In this document: piece by piece, positions 43,162 through 52,354 of the stretch
Numbering within the stretch: position 1 is the stretch's first letter
Layout: every line of letters begins with the position of its first letter
Origin: Caulobacter sp. BK020
Lineage (GTDB): Bacteria > Pseudomonadota > Alphaproteobacteria > Caulobacterales > Caulobacteraceae
Reading direction: 5' to 3'
Assembly (NCBI RefSeq): GCF_004342605.1
Contig: NZ_SLZL01000001.1
Location: forward strand, 432,480 to 496,479
Length of the DNA stretch: 64,000 nt
Translations under genes and position numbers: made by a program
The notes under the pieces: generated by a model
What the model saw: the letters and a program-made list of their open reading frames with translations, nothing else
What the model was told of the DNA's origin: nothing
Databases searched by the model: none

Positions 43162-43596
43162 TTAGCCGGCGACTCCAAGATGCTCAAACACCCGCCTGAT
43201 TTTCCCCGGTCCGCCGGGTTCGAGAGGCCACAGGTCCAGCACCGGCGTGGACACGCCCTCGATGGCCTCGAACAGGGGATCGGGCAGGCGTTCGACCGCC
43301 TGCGGCCGATCCACGCAGCGTACCAGAAGATCGATTGGGCAGAACGCCCGATGCGGCCGGGGCAGCACGCCCACGCCGCGAACCTCGACCAGTCCGGCCA
43401 GGGCGTCGGGCGCCCGGCCGTAGAGCCTGCCGCCGGAGACGAAGGTCACGGTGCGGTCGTCGGCGACCAGGACGAAGCCTTGGTCCAGGGCCCGCAGCGC
43501 CAGGTCGCTCTTGCCGACGCCCGACGGGCCCTCGATCAGCGCGCCGCGCCAGATTCCGAAGACCCGGCGGGCGATCAGTCCCGCATGACGGATCAT
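43162..43596 (-). CDS. hprK: HPr kinase/phosphorylase, short alphaproteobacterial form
   Basis: A 144-residue protein consisting only of the kinase domain. The P-loop GPSGVGKS is at residues 23-30, the catalytic ADDRT segment follows at about 45, and VEVRGVGVL is the HprK signature. The N-terminal domain of Firmicute HprK is absent, as is usual in alphaproteobacteria. It phosphorylates and dephosphorylates HPr on its regulatory Ser. Its ATG overlaps the chvG stop (ATGA at 43593-43596), linking PTS control to the ChvG-ChvI stress system. Confidence 0.93.
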   Translation of the reverse strand: MIRHAGLIARRVFGIWRGALIEGPSGVGKSDLALRALDQGFVLVADDRTVTFVSGGRLYGRAPDALAGLVEVRGVGVLPRPHRAFCPIDLLVRCVDRPQAVERLPDPLFEAIEGVSTPVLDLWPLEPGGPGKIRRVFEHLGVAG

Positions 43597-45317
43597 TCGC
43601 GCGGGCCGCCGTGGTGATGATGGTGGCCGTTGTGGGCGCTCGCCTCGGGCAGGTCGACCACGAACCGCGCCCCGATCACTTGGCCGTCGGCGTCCTTGCG
43701 GTTCTCCGCCCGCATGGCGCCGCCGTGCGCCTCGACAATCTGGCGGGCGATCGACAGGCCCAGGCCCGAATTGCCGCCGAACGCCTTGCCTTTCGGCCGC
43801 GAGGTGTAGAACCGCTCGAAGATCGTCTCCAGATTGTCGGGCGGGATGCCGGGACCGTCGTCGTCCACCGTGACGATCAGGCGATTGTGATGGTCACGCA
43901 GGCCCGGATCGCGCTTGAGCGTCACCCGCACCTCGCCGTCGGCGGCGCTGAACGAGCGGGCGTTGTCGATCAGGTTGCGGAACACCTGGCCCATCGGGGT
44001 CTCGCGCGCCACGATCCGGGCGTGCGGCGGCGCGCCCTTGGCGTCGAAGGTCACCCGCACGCTGCCGGGAGCCTCGCCCGGCCGCAGCAAGGCGTCGTAC
44101 AGGTGGATGACCTCGGCCAGCAGGGCGTTCAGCTCGAAGGCCCGTGGCGCCTCGCGCGACAGCTCCGCATCCAGCCTGGAGGCGTTGGAAATGTCGGTGA
44201 CCAGCCGGTCCAGGCGGGTGACGTCCTGCTGCAGGATGCCCAGCAGCCGGGCCCGGGCGGCCGGATCGGTCACCAGGTCCAGGGTCTCGATGGCCGAGCG
44301 GATCGAGGTCAGGGGGTTCTTGATCTCGTGGGCGACGTCGGCGGCGAAGCGCTCGATGGCGTCCATCCGCTCGGACATCGAGTCGGTCATCTCCTCCAGG
44401 GCGCGCGACAGATCGCCCAGCTCGTCCTTGCGGCCGGAAATGTCCGGCAGGGAGATGGCCCGGGCCCCGTCCAGCCGCACGCGGTCGGCGGCGCTGGCCA
44501 TGCGCAGCACCGGCTGGGCGATCAGGCGGTTGAGCAGGAACGACGAGATCAGGGTGGTGGCGATGGCGATCAGGGCGAACGGCAGCAGGGCCTTGCGCTC
44601 GGCGGCGATGATCTGGTCGACGTCGCCGGCCTCGAGGGTCAGGACGCCCAGCACGGCCCGCACGTGCTGGATGGGAATCGACACCGACACCACCCGCTCG
44701 CCCATCTCGTCGATGCGGGTGCCGGCCACGGGCTCGCCCAGCTTGGCCTGGGCGATCTCGGCCGCCAGGGCCTCGTGGGCCGCCTCGGCGACCTTGGGCT
44801 TGGTGTCCGGATTGTGGGTCGGCAGGCCGAAGGCCGGCTGGCCCGGCTTGCGGGCCGGCGGCAGCACCCTGGACTCCACCCGGTCGGCGACGACGTAGGA
44901 ATCGGCCAGCTGGTTGCCCTCGGCGTCGAACAGCCGCGCGCGCTGCGAGCGTGGGATGAACAGGCTCTGCAGGATGTCGCTGGCCTGGTCGGGCACCAGG
45001 CGCGGCTCCGGGTCGCCCACCGTGGCGGCCAGGTCGATCACGTTGGCGATCAGCTCGCCCTGGGTGGTCAGGCTGTCGATGCGGGTGTTGATCAGGCCGC
45101 TGCGCAGCTCGTTGAGCACCAGCGCTCCGCCCAGCAGCACCGCCAGGGCCAGCAGGTTCAGGCCGATGATCAGCCGGCCCAGACGCGAGCCTCTCGGCCA
45201 GGCGAGCTTGGGCCAGGCCAGCCTCGGCAGGATCAGACCCCGCTTCGGCCTGGCCTCCGGCCCAGACTCGCCGGCCCCCTTGCGATCAGGATTCGCGATA
45301 TCGGTAGCCGACGCCAT
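43593..45317 (-). CDS. chvG: Sensor histidine kinase ChvG
   Basis: A 574-residue inner-membrane kinase. An N-terminal cytoplasmic tail of about 50 residues precedes the first helix ([20 protein letters not shown]). A periplasmic domain then runs to a second helix ([19 protein letters not shown]), followed by a HAMP region. His330 lies in [15 protein letters not shown], and the ATPase domain has [17 protein letters not shown] and [10 protein letters not shown]. The C-terminus is His-rich ([10 protein letters not shown]). In Caulobacter and rhizobia ChvG responds to envelope and acid stress and phosphorylates ChvI. The start at 45317 overlaps chvI by 32 bp. Confidence 0.94.
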   Translation of the reverse strand: MASATDIANPDRKGAGESGPEARPKRGLILPRLAWPKLAWPRGSRLGRLIIGLNLLALAVLLGGALVLNELRSGLINTRIDSLTTQGELIANVIDLAATVGDPEPRLVPDQASDILQSLFIPRSQRARLFDAEGNQLADSYVVADRVESRVLPPARKPGQPAFGLPTHNPDTKPKVAEAAHEALAAEIAQAKLGEPVAGTRIDEMGERVVSVSIPIQHVRAVLGVLTLEAGDVDQIIAAERKALLPFALIAIATTLISSFLLNRLIAQPVLRMASAADRVRLDGARAISLPDISGRKDELGDLSRALEEMTDSMSERMDAIERFAADVAHEIKNPLTSIRSAIETLDLVTDPAARARLLGILQQDVTRLDRLVTDISNASRLDAELSREAPRAFELNALLAEVIHLYDALLRPGEAPGSVRVTFDAKGAPPHARIVARETPMGQVFRNLIDNARSFSAADGEVRVTLKRDPGLRDHHNRLIVTVDDDGPGIPPDNLETIFERFYTSRPKGKAFGGNSGLGLSIARQIVEAHGGAMRAENRKDADGQVIGARFVVDLPEASAHNGHHHHHGGPRE

Positions 45318-45996
45318 AGAGGGTTTCGATGGAATCGAACTCGGGATCGACCTGCCGGAACTTCTTGCGCATGCGCTTGATGTGGCTGTCGATGGTGCGG
45401 TCGTCGACATAGACCTGGTCGTCGTAGGCGGCGTCCATCAGGTTGTCGCGGCTCTTCACGAAGCCCGGGCGCTGGGCCAGCGACTGCAGCAGCAGGAACT
45501 CGGTGACCGTCAGGCGCACCGGCTTGCCGTCCCACAGGCTGTCGTGGCGCGCGGAATCCAGCGTCAGCTTGCCGCGCTTCATGATCTTGGAATTGGCCGA
45601 GCCCGGGGCGGCGCTGGCGGCGTCCTCCTCCTCGGGGCGCGCCCGGCGCAGCACGGCCTTGACCCGTTCCAGCAGCAGGCGCTGGCTGAACGGCTTGTGG
45701 ATGTAGTCGTCGGCCCCGAGGTTGAAGCCGAGAATCTCGTCGATCTCGTCGTCCTTGGAGGTCAGCATGATCACCGGGATTTCGGTGCTCTGGCGCAGGC
45801 GGCGCAGCACCTCCATGCCGTCCATGCGCGGCATCTTGACGTCCAGGATCACCAGGTCGGGCGCCTGGCTCTCGACCGCGTCGAGCCCCGACGCGCCGTC
45901 GTAATAGGCCTTGACCACGTGACCGTGGCTTTCCAGCGCCAGCGAAACCGAAGCGACGATGTTCTCGTCGTCGTCGATGAGAGTAATATCGGCCAT
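45286..45996 (-). CDS. chvI: Response regulator ChvI
   Basis: A 236-residue OmpR-class regulator. The acidic pocket is LIDDDE, the phosphoacceptor Asp52 lies in [12 protein letters not shown], and the conserved Lys is in DDYIHKPFS. An acidic/Ala linker (about 120-140) leads to a winged helix with [29 protein letters not shown] and the C-terminal [10 protein letters not shown] typical of ChvI. It is the first gene of the leftward operon that includes chvG, hprK, EIIA and HPr. The 233-bp region upstream separates it from a divergent gene. Confidence 0.96.
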   Translation of the reverse strand: MADITLIDDDENIVASVSLALESHGHVVKAYYDGASGLDAVESQAPDLVILDVKMPRMDGMEVLRRLRQSTEIPVIMLTSKDDEIDEILGFNLGADDYIHKPFSQRLLLERVKAVLRRARPEEEDAASAAPGSANSKIMKRGKLTLDSARHDSLWDGKPVRLTVTEFLLLQSLAQRPGFVKSRDNLMDAAYDDQVYVDDRTIDSHIKRMRKKFRQVDPEFDSIETLYGVGYRYRES

Positions 45997-46229
45997 CGAG
46001 CCCTATGGGTCCTTTCGCGATTATCCCGCCGATACTATCGATCGGCGTCGCACGCTACAACGCGCCCCCTCACAACGCCTGGAGGCGGCCAAGCTTTCCC
46101 TGCCTTTTGCGGCTCCAGCGTGGCGCGATTGCGGCGCGCTTCCGAAGAGCGCCCGCCCCGCGTTTCCGGACGGCAACCTCACCTTAAGGTCTTGTATCCC
46201 ATAAGGGAGCTTCGGGGAGCCCTTTGCCG

Positions 46230-47948
46230 ATGAGCGACCAAGTCCATTACGAGCTGTTCGTGCGCCGCAAGCCCGGCGCGCAGTGGACGCTCGACATGGC
46301 GACCGAGATCCGCGCCCACGCCCTGCAGACCGCCGAGGAGGCGCTGGAGCAGGGGCGGGCGATCGCCGTGCGCGTCAGCAAGGAAACCCTCGACCCCGAG
46401 AGCCGTGAATACAAGTCGATCTCGATCTTCACCAAGGGCCAGGTCGACGGCGGCAAGCCCAAGAAGGTGCAGGAGGACCTGGATCCGCTCTGCGTCCAGC
46501 CCGCCGACCTCTACACCGCCCACGCGCGCGACCGCATCGGCCGGCTGCTGGAGGGCTGGCTGGCGCGTCACAACGCCACCCCGTTCGAGCTGCTGCACCG
46601 TCCCGACCTGGTCGAGAAGCTGGAAGCCTCCGGCACCGACCTGCAGCACGCCCTGCAGAAGATCGCCATCCCCGAGGCCGAAGCCCGGGGCATGTCGGTC
46701 CATGAACTGATCCGCACCTTCCAGGGCCTGGTCGAGCGCACCGTCGCCAACCTGATGAAGCAGTTCAAGAAGGGCGCCCTGCCCGACCTGGACAAGGAAG
46801 GCTTCGCCCGCGCCGCCGAACGCCTGTCCACCGATCCCGATCGCGCCTTCCTGCTGGGCGCCGGCGTCGCCGCCTCGATCGCGCCCGGCAAGAACTGGTC
46901 CGAGAAGATCGCCCGCCTGCTGGACCTGGCCGACGCCGCGCCCAGCGATCCCAAGGCCCGCGCCGCCGCCCTGGCCGCCATCGAGACGCCCCTGGCCGAG
47001 ATCATCGGCTCCAAGGCCGGCATGGCCGACCTTCTGGGGACCCAGGACAAGGGCGGCGAAGCCGATCTCGGCACGACCCTGGCGGCCATGACCCGCCTGT
47101 CCGGCGGCGCCCAGGTCGAAGGCCTGATCCGTGTCGAGGCCGGGGTGCGCAACTGCATGCCCGAGCTCTCCGGCACGGCCAAGCGCCTGGGCGAATGGCT
47201 GGCCGGCGACCATTTCCCCGCCGTGCGGATGTCGATCGCCCAGCGCGTGCTCAAGGAGCTGAACGGCGTGCGCCGCCTGAAGCCGGCCGACGCCGAGGCC
47301 GAGATCGAGTACCTGCGCGCCCTGGCCATGAGCCTGACCGCCGCTGCGGGCCGCATCCTGCCGCCTGAAGACATCACCAGCGCCTTCACCACCCGCTCCA
47401 AGACCCTGCTGAACGGCGAGTTCATCGAAGCCCTGCTCGGCCGCGACCGCTCGTCGCGCGAGGAGGTGCAGATGCTGATCCGCCTGGCCGAGAACGTCAT
47501 GGGCGCGGTCAACAAGCGCATGGCCGCCCGCTGGCTGTCGGCCAACGTCCTGGCCCTGCGCTTCGAGCGCGAGCTGCGGCAGGGTCCCGACTCGGCGGCG
47601 TCCAAGCTGGCCGCCCTGGCCGCCCTGCAACGGTCCCTGGTCCGCTCGGGCCTGGTGGTCGAGGACTACGGCCCGCTGTGCACCCGCCTGGGCGAGGTGG
47701 GCGGCATGATCGAGGCCGACGCCCGCCTGGTCGCCATGCTGGTCCGCGCCCCCGCGCCCCTGCCCCAGAAGCTGGCCGTGCTGATCAAGCTGGCCATGGG
47801 CGAGGCCGGCCCCACCGGCCCGGTCGCCGACAAGGCCAAGCTCGAAGCGATGAAACTGGCCCGCGCGCCCGAGGCCCGCGAAGAACTGGCCAACTCGCCC
47901 GAGACCATGGACCTGCTCAAGGGCATGGTCACGAAGGCGGCGGCTTAG
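46230..47948 (+). CDS. Conserved alphaproteobacterial protein of unknown function
   Basis: A 572-residue soluble protein, largely helical. Its N-terminal domain (about 1-100, DQVHYELFVRRKPGAQWTLDMA) contains strands and a segment on altered side-chain-rich residues (SKETLDPESREYKSISIF). Then comes a long Ala/Leu-rich helical region. No catalytic motif, signal peptide or membrane helix is visible. I do not recognise a characterised family. The ATG at 46230 is chosen; a TTG at 46224 with closer GGGGAG spacing is possible. It is divergent from chvI, so it may share ChvI-controlled regulation. Confidence 0.7.
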   Translation: MSDQVHYELFVRRKPGAQWTLDMATEIRAHALQTAEEALEQGRAIAVRVSKETLDPESREYKSISIFTKGQVDGGKPKKVQEDLDPLCVQPADLYTAHARDRIGRLLEGWLARHNATPFELLHRPDLVEKLEASGTDLQHALQKIAIPEAEARGMSVHELIRTFQGLVERTVANLMKQFKKGALPDLDKEGFARAAERLSTDPDRAFLLGAGVAASIAPGKNWSEKIARLLDLADAAPSDPKARAAALAAIETPLAEIIGSKAGMADLLGTQDKGGEADLGTTLAAMTRLSGGAQVEGLIRVEAGVRNCMPELSGTAKRLGEWLAGDHFPAVRMSIAQRVLKELNGVRRLKPADAEAEIEYLRALAMSLTAAAGRILPPEDITSAFTTRSKTLLNGEFIEALLGRDRSSREEVQMLIRLAENVMGAVNKRMAARWLSANVLALRFERELRQGPDSAASKLAALAALQRSLVRSGLVVEDYGPLCTRLGEVGGMIEADARLVAMLVRAPAPLPQKLAVLIKLAMGEAGPTGPVADKAKLEAMKLARAPEAREELANSPETMDLLKGMVTKAAA

Positions 47949-47958
47949 GGCCTCCGCT

Positions 47959-48043
47959 GGGGACATGCACTTGTGCGTGTCCCCAAATCTCGCCCCAAAT
48001 CTCGCACTGCGACGGCTGGGGACACGCGCAAGCGCATGTCCCC
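47959..48043. repeat. Twin 26-bp hairpins
   Basis: Two near-identical palindromes stand at 47959-47984 (ggggacatgcac-tt-gtgcgtgtcccc) and 48018-48043 (ggggacacgcgc-aa-gcgcatgtcccc). Each has one mismatch in 12-bp arms. A short direct repeat aaatctcgc separates them. They lie between the convergent 3' ends of the unknown gene and pseC and may be terminators or members of a dispersed repeat family. Confidence 0.7.
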
Positions 48044-48048
48044 GATCT

Positions 48049-49221
48049 TTATCGCCCCAACGCCCCCGCCAGCGCCTCGACCACCCGGTCCACGTCGCCG
48101 TCGGCCATCCCCGGATACAGCGGCAGGGTCAGGCAGCGGGCGTACCAGGCGTCGGCGCCGGGGAGGTCCAGGGCGCCGTAGCGGGCCTGGTAGTAGGGCT
48201 GGCGGTGCACCGGGATGTAGTGGACCTGGCTGCCGACCCCCTGGGCCTTCAGCGCCTCGACCACCTCGCGACGCATGGTCCCGGCGGCCTCGAAGTCGAC
48301 CAGCACGGTCAGCAGGTGCAGGGCCGGGTCGGACCAGGCGGGGCTTTCCGCCAGGCGCACGACCGGGGCCAGGGACGCCAGCTTTTCAGCGTAGAGCGCC
48401 GCCAGCGCTTTTCGCCGCGCCACGAAGCGGTCGAGCTTGGCCAGTTGCGAGATCCCCAGGGCGCAGAGCACGTCGGGGATGCGGTAGTTGAAGCCCAGCT
48501 CAGGCATCTCGTAGACCCAGGCCTCGGCCCCGGCCGGGCGGACCATGCCGTGGCCGCGCAGGGACCGCGCCCGCGCCGCCAGGGCGGCGTCATTGGTGGT
48601 CAGCATGCCGCCCTCGCCGGTGGCCAGGGTCTTGACGGGATGAAACGAGAAGCTGGCGAAGCTTGAATAGGCCCCGTCGCCGACCGGGTGGGCGACCCCA
48701 CCGAAGGTCCCGACCGAGCCCAGGGCGTGGGGCGCGTCCTCGACCAGCACCGCGCCGACGCCGTCGGCCAGGGCCTTCAGGCCCGGCAGATCACAAATGT
48801 CGCCGCGCAGGTGCACCGGCAACACGGCTTTCACCTTGCGACCAGCCGCACGCTTCAGCGCGTCGGCCAAGGACTCTGGCGTCATCAGGCCGGAATTCGG
48901 GTCGACGTCGGCGAACACCACCTCGGCCCCGACATAGCGGGCGCAGTTGGCGGTGGCCAGGAAGGTGACCGACGGCGCGATGCAGACGTCGCCCTCGCCC
49001 ACGCCCAGGGCCAGCATGGTCAGGTGCAGGGTAGCGGTGCCGTTGGAGACGGCGATCGCGTGCTTGGCGCCGACCTTCTCTTTGAATGCGGTCTCGAAGG
49101 CTTCAACGGTCGGACCCGTCGTGAGAAGGTCGGCGCGCAGGGCCGCCGCCACCGCCGCCACGTCGTCGTCCTCGATGGTCTGACGGCCGTACGGCAGGAA
49201 CGGAAGCGCGCCGTCCGACAC
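48049..49221 (-). CDS. pseC: UDP-4-amino-4,6-dideoxy-N-acetyl-beta-L-altrosamine transaminase
   Basis: A 390-residue PLP-dependent sugar aminotransferase, second enzyme of pseudaminic acid synthesis. LTTGPTVEAFE, VSNGTATLHL and the PLP Lys197 in SFHPVKTLATGEGG are diagnostic of PseC. The Caulobacter counterpart is called FlmB and is needed for flagellin glycosylation. It follows pseB by 1 bp, and the two form one transcript. No other pse genes are in the window. Confidence 0.93.
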   Translation of the reverse strand: MSDGALPFLPYGRQTIEDDDVAAVAAALRADLLTTGPTVEAFETAFKEKVGAKHAIAVSNGTATLHLTMLALGVGEGDVCIAPSVTFLATANCARYVGAEVVFADVDPNSGLMTPESLADALKRAAGRKVKAVLPVHLRGDICDLPGLKALADGVGAVLVEDAPHALGSVGTFGGVAHPVGDGAYSSFASFSFHPVKTLATGEGGMLTTNDAALAARARSLRGHGMVRPAGAEAWVYEMPELGFNYRIPDVLCALGISQLAKLDRFVARRKALAALYAEKLASLAPVVRLAESPAWSDPALHLLTVLVDFEAAGTMRREVVEALKAQGVGSQVHYIPVHRQPYYQARYGALDLPGADAWYARCLTLPLYPGMADGDVDRVVEALAGALGR

Positions 49222-49222
49222 G

Positions 49223-50284
<1,062 letters not shown>

Positions 50285-50374
50285 TCAGAGGCGCGCGAGG
50301 CGAGTCATGGTTAACGCCCCTTTGTGCTCGCCAGACGTAAAGAGGACGTCAATCCCGTCGTGCCACAAGGGCCC

Positions 50375-50782
50375 ATGCGCCGCGCAATCGTCCTGTCCCT
50401 CCTGTCGCTGCTGGCCGCCGCCAGCCTGGCCGCCCCGCCCGCCTTCGCCGGTCACGGCAAGGAGGAGAAGAAGGCTCCGGCCACCTATTTCGCCCTGCAG
50501 CCCCTGACCGCCACCACGATTCGTCGCGACGGCCGCCGGGGGGTCATGACCCTGGAGACCGGCGTCCAGGCCCTGGATCCGGCCCTGATGGAGCGCGCCC
50601 AGCAGTCGGAACCCCGGCTGCGCGCCGCCTTCGCCCAGGTGCTGATGACCTACACCGCCGGCATGCCGCGCGGCGCGGCCCCGGACCTGAACTATCTGGG
50701 CTCGCGGATGCAGGACGCCGCCGACAAGGTGCTTGGCCGCAAGGGGAGCAAGGTGCTGCTGGGCTCGGCGATGGTGAACTGA
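50375..50782 (+). CDS. Small secreted protein with FliL-like C-terminus
   Basis: A 135-residue precursor. A signal peptide (MRRAIVLSLLSLLAAASLAAPPAFA) is followed by a Lys-rich HGKEEKKAP linker. The mature domain contains LQPLTATTIRRDGRRGVMTLETGV and ends VLLGSAMVN. The strand-turn pattern and terminal LLGSxxVN recall the periplasmic part of FliL-like flagellar motor proteins, but the transmembrane FliL helix is absent. This assignment is tentative. The ATG at 50375 is preferred because it begins the signal sequence. It is divergent from pseB, which fits a surface or flagellar connection. Confidence 0.6.
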   Translation: MRRAIVLSLLSLLAAASLAAPPAFAGHGKEEKKAPATYFALQPLTATTIRRDGRRGVMTLETGVQALDPALMERAQQSEPRLRAAFAQVLMTYTAGMPRGAAPDLNYLGSRMQDAADKVLGRKGSKVLLGSAMVN

Positions 50783-50787
50783 CGGGC

Positions 50788-51267
50788 CTACTTCTTCCGT
50801 CGCTCGCGGAAGAACCCCCGAAGCAGGTCCGCGCTCTCCTCCGCCATCACCCCGCCCGTCACCTCCGGCCGCCAGTGGCAGGTGGGCTGGGCGAAGAATT
50901 TCGGGCCATGGACCACGGCTCCGCCCTTGGGATCCTCGGCCCCGAACACCACCCGGCCGATGCGGGCGTGACTGATCGCCCCGGCGCACATGGCGCAGGG
51001 CTCCAGCGTCACCACCAGGGTCAGGCCGGTCAGGCGGTAGTTCTTCAGCCTGACGGCCGCCAGCCGCATCGCGGCGATCTCGGCATGGGCCGTCGGGTCG
51101 TGGGCGCCGATCGGCCCGTTGCCGGCCCGAGCGATCACCTCGCCGGTCGCCGGATCGAGGATCACCGCCCCCACGGGCGTCTCGCCGGCCGCAGCGGCGG
51201 CGCGCGCTTCGTCCAGCGCCAGGGCCATGACGGCTTCGTCGGTGAGCGGGGCGGGGATGATGATCAA
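50788..51267 (-). CDS. tadA: tRNA-specific adenosine deaminase
   Basis: A 159-residue zinc deaminase. The HAE motif with His61 and Glu63 and the PCAMC motif with Cys91 and Cys94 form the catalytic zinc site. GETPVGAVI and FGAEDPKGGAV are typical of TadA, which converts A34 to inosine in tRNA-Arg(ACG). The N-terminus of about 9 residues is short and divergent. Its ATG overlaps the stop of the PIN-domain gene by 4 bp (51264-51267). An essential gene is therefore coupled to a putative toxin gene. Confidence 0.9.
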   Translation of the reverse strand: MIIIPAPLTDEAVMALALDEARAAAAAGETPVGAVILDPATGEVIARAGNGPIGAHDPTAHAEIAAMRLAAVRLKNYRLTGLTLVVTLEPCAMCAGAISHARIGRVVFGAEDPKGGAVVHGPKFFAQPTCHWRPEVTGGVMAEESADLLRGFFRERRKK

Positions 51268-51701
51268 GGCTCCGAGGTCAACAAGCGCACATGGCCAGCC
51301 AGGCCGACTTCAACTGCTCTTCTAGCAAGCTTTGCATCGGCCGTGACGAGTGGAACGCCGCGCCGAAGGGCCAGGACCAGGTAGACGGCGTCATAGGTCG
51401 AAAAACCATGGTGCGCCGCCAGATCGTGGGCCGGGCTGGCCAGATCGCCCAGGCCCGAGGCCTCGTCGATCAAGTCAGGTAATCGACGGATCGCCTGACG
51501 CGCCACCGCATCACTGACCTGTCTGCGCCGAACGAACCTGGCGGCGGCCGAATTGAACTCGACAAAAATCAGTTCCGGCGCGACCCGCCGCTCGCCGCCC
51601 CTGACAAGCGCCGCCGCGGCCGCCGATCCCGACCCCGGGAGAAGCCAATCGACGGCGACGGAAGCATCCACCACCACCTCATCGCCCATCGAGTTCTTCA
51701 T
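51264..51701 (-). CDS. vapC: PIN-domain ribonuclease, VapC-like toxin
   Basis: A 145-residue PIN domain. Acidic catalytic residues are visible at the N-terminus (VVVDASVAVDW), in ELIFVEF, in STYDAVYL and in LVTADAKLA. VapC toxins cleave tRNA or rRNA. Starts at 51701 or 51689 are possible, and both overlap the 3' end of the preceding gene (stop 51679-51681), which encodes the likely antitoxin. The last bases overlap tadA by 4 bp. The intact acidic set suggests an active enzyme. Confidence 0.85.
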   Translation of the reverse strand: MKNSMGDEVVVDASVAVDWLLPGSGSAAAAALVRGGERRVAPELIFVEFNSAAARFVRRRQVSDAVARQAIRRLPDLIDEASGLGDLASPAHDLAAHHGFSTYDAVYLVLALRRGVPLVTADAKLARRAVEVGLAGHVRLLTSEP

Positions 51702-52224
51702 CGCGCTCTTCGCGGATTTCGCGGATCAGGTCGGCGCTGGAGATCGCGGACGGCGGCGACGCCTTCTGGAACCAGTCGACCATCGCCGCGAGCCGGTCGT
51801 TGGCCAACTGGTCGAGCAGGGCGACGCAGGCGCCGGCCCGGTCGCCCCCGTGCTCGGCGACGTGCTCGTCGATCATCCGCAGGGCGCGCGGGTGAAGGGT
51901 CGTTGGCGGCAGGACGATGGCTTCGGCGTCCTGGTGTTGGAAGATCGCGCCCTCCTCGGCCACGCCGAACCGGTCTGCCTTGACGAAGCTGACCCGCTGG
52001 GCGCCGAGGTCGAGCGAGGCGGTCCTCCAGCCGGCGTCCAGCCAGGCGGTCGCCTGCGAGTGGCCGGCCCGGGTGTTCGACCACCAGGGCTGGGCCTCAT
52101 AGGCCGAGCGCGGCAGGGAAAAGCCGAGGATGCGCTCGATCTCCTGGAAGGAAAGGCGCACCTCGCCGTGTTGGAACATGCCTTCCAGATGCCGTTTCAG
52201 GGGCTCGTACTTCGTCGGCTTCAT
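51679..52224 (-). CDS. DUF7662-type protein, probable antitoxin of the PIN toxin
   Basis: A 181-residue protein. The N-terminal domain (about 1-80) has KYEPLKRHLEGM, LSFQEIERILGFSLP and YEAQPWWSNTRAGHSQATAWLDAGW; this is the DUF7662 pattern, probably DNA-binding. After that comes an Asp/Ala-rich segment (RVSFVKADRFG) and a C-terminal helical tail ending IREIREERDEELDGR. That acidic tail is of the kind antitoxins use to wrap toxins. The ATG at 52224 is used; the longer frame upstream crosses the promoter. Gene order antitoxin-toxin with overlap is typical of type II systems. Confidence 0.65.
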   Translation of the reverse strand: MKPTKYEPLKRHLEGMFQHGEVRLSFQEIERILGFSLPRSAYEAQPWWSNTRAGHSQATAWLDAGWRTASLDLGAQRVSFVKADRFGVAEEGAIFQHQDAEAIVLPPTTLHPRALRMIDEHVAEHGGDRAGACVALLDQLANDRLAAMVDWFQKASPPSAISSADLIREIREERDEELDGR

Positions 52225-52260
52225 AGTATGTTTCCAGCCAGCGTACGAAGTATATACTAT
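52223..52260 (-). promoter_or_regulatory. AT-rich operator/promoter of the toxin-antitoxin pair
   Basis: The arms atagtat (52223-52229) and atactat (52254-52260) are exact complements around 24 bp. A perfect 10-bp palindrome agtatatact lies at 52249-52258. The first arm overlaps the antitoxin start codon. The AT-rich patch stands out in a GC-rich region, as expected for an autoregulated promoter. Confidence 0.55.
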
Positions 52261-52354
52261 TTTCGGGACTCGGCAATCTTGATCCCCGGCTGGATCGGCG
52301 CCATCACGGGCCTCGCCCATCGTGAGATGCGCCCCGCCCTCGAAGGATTACGCC

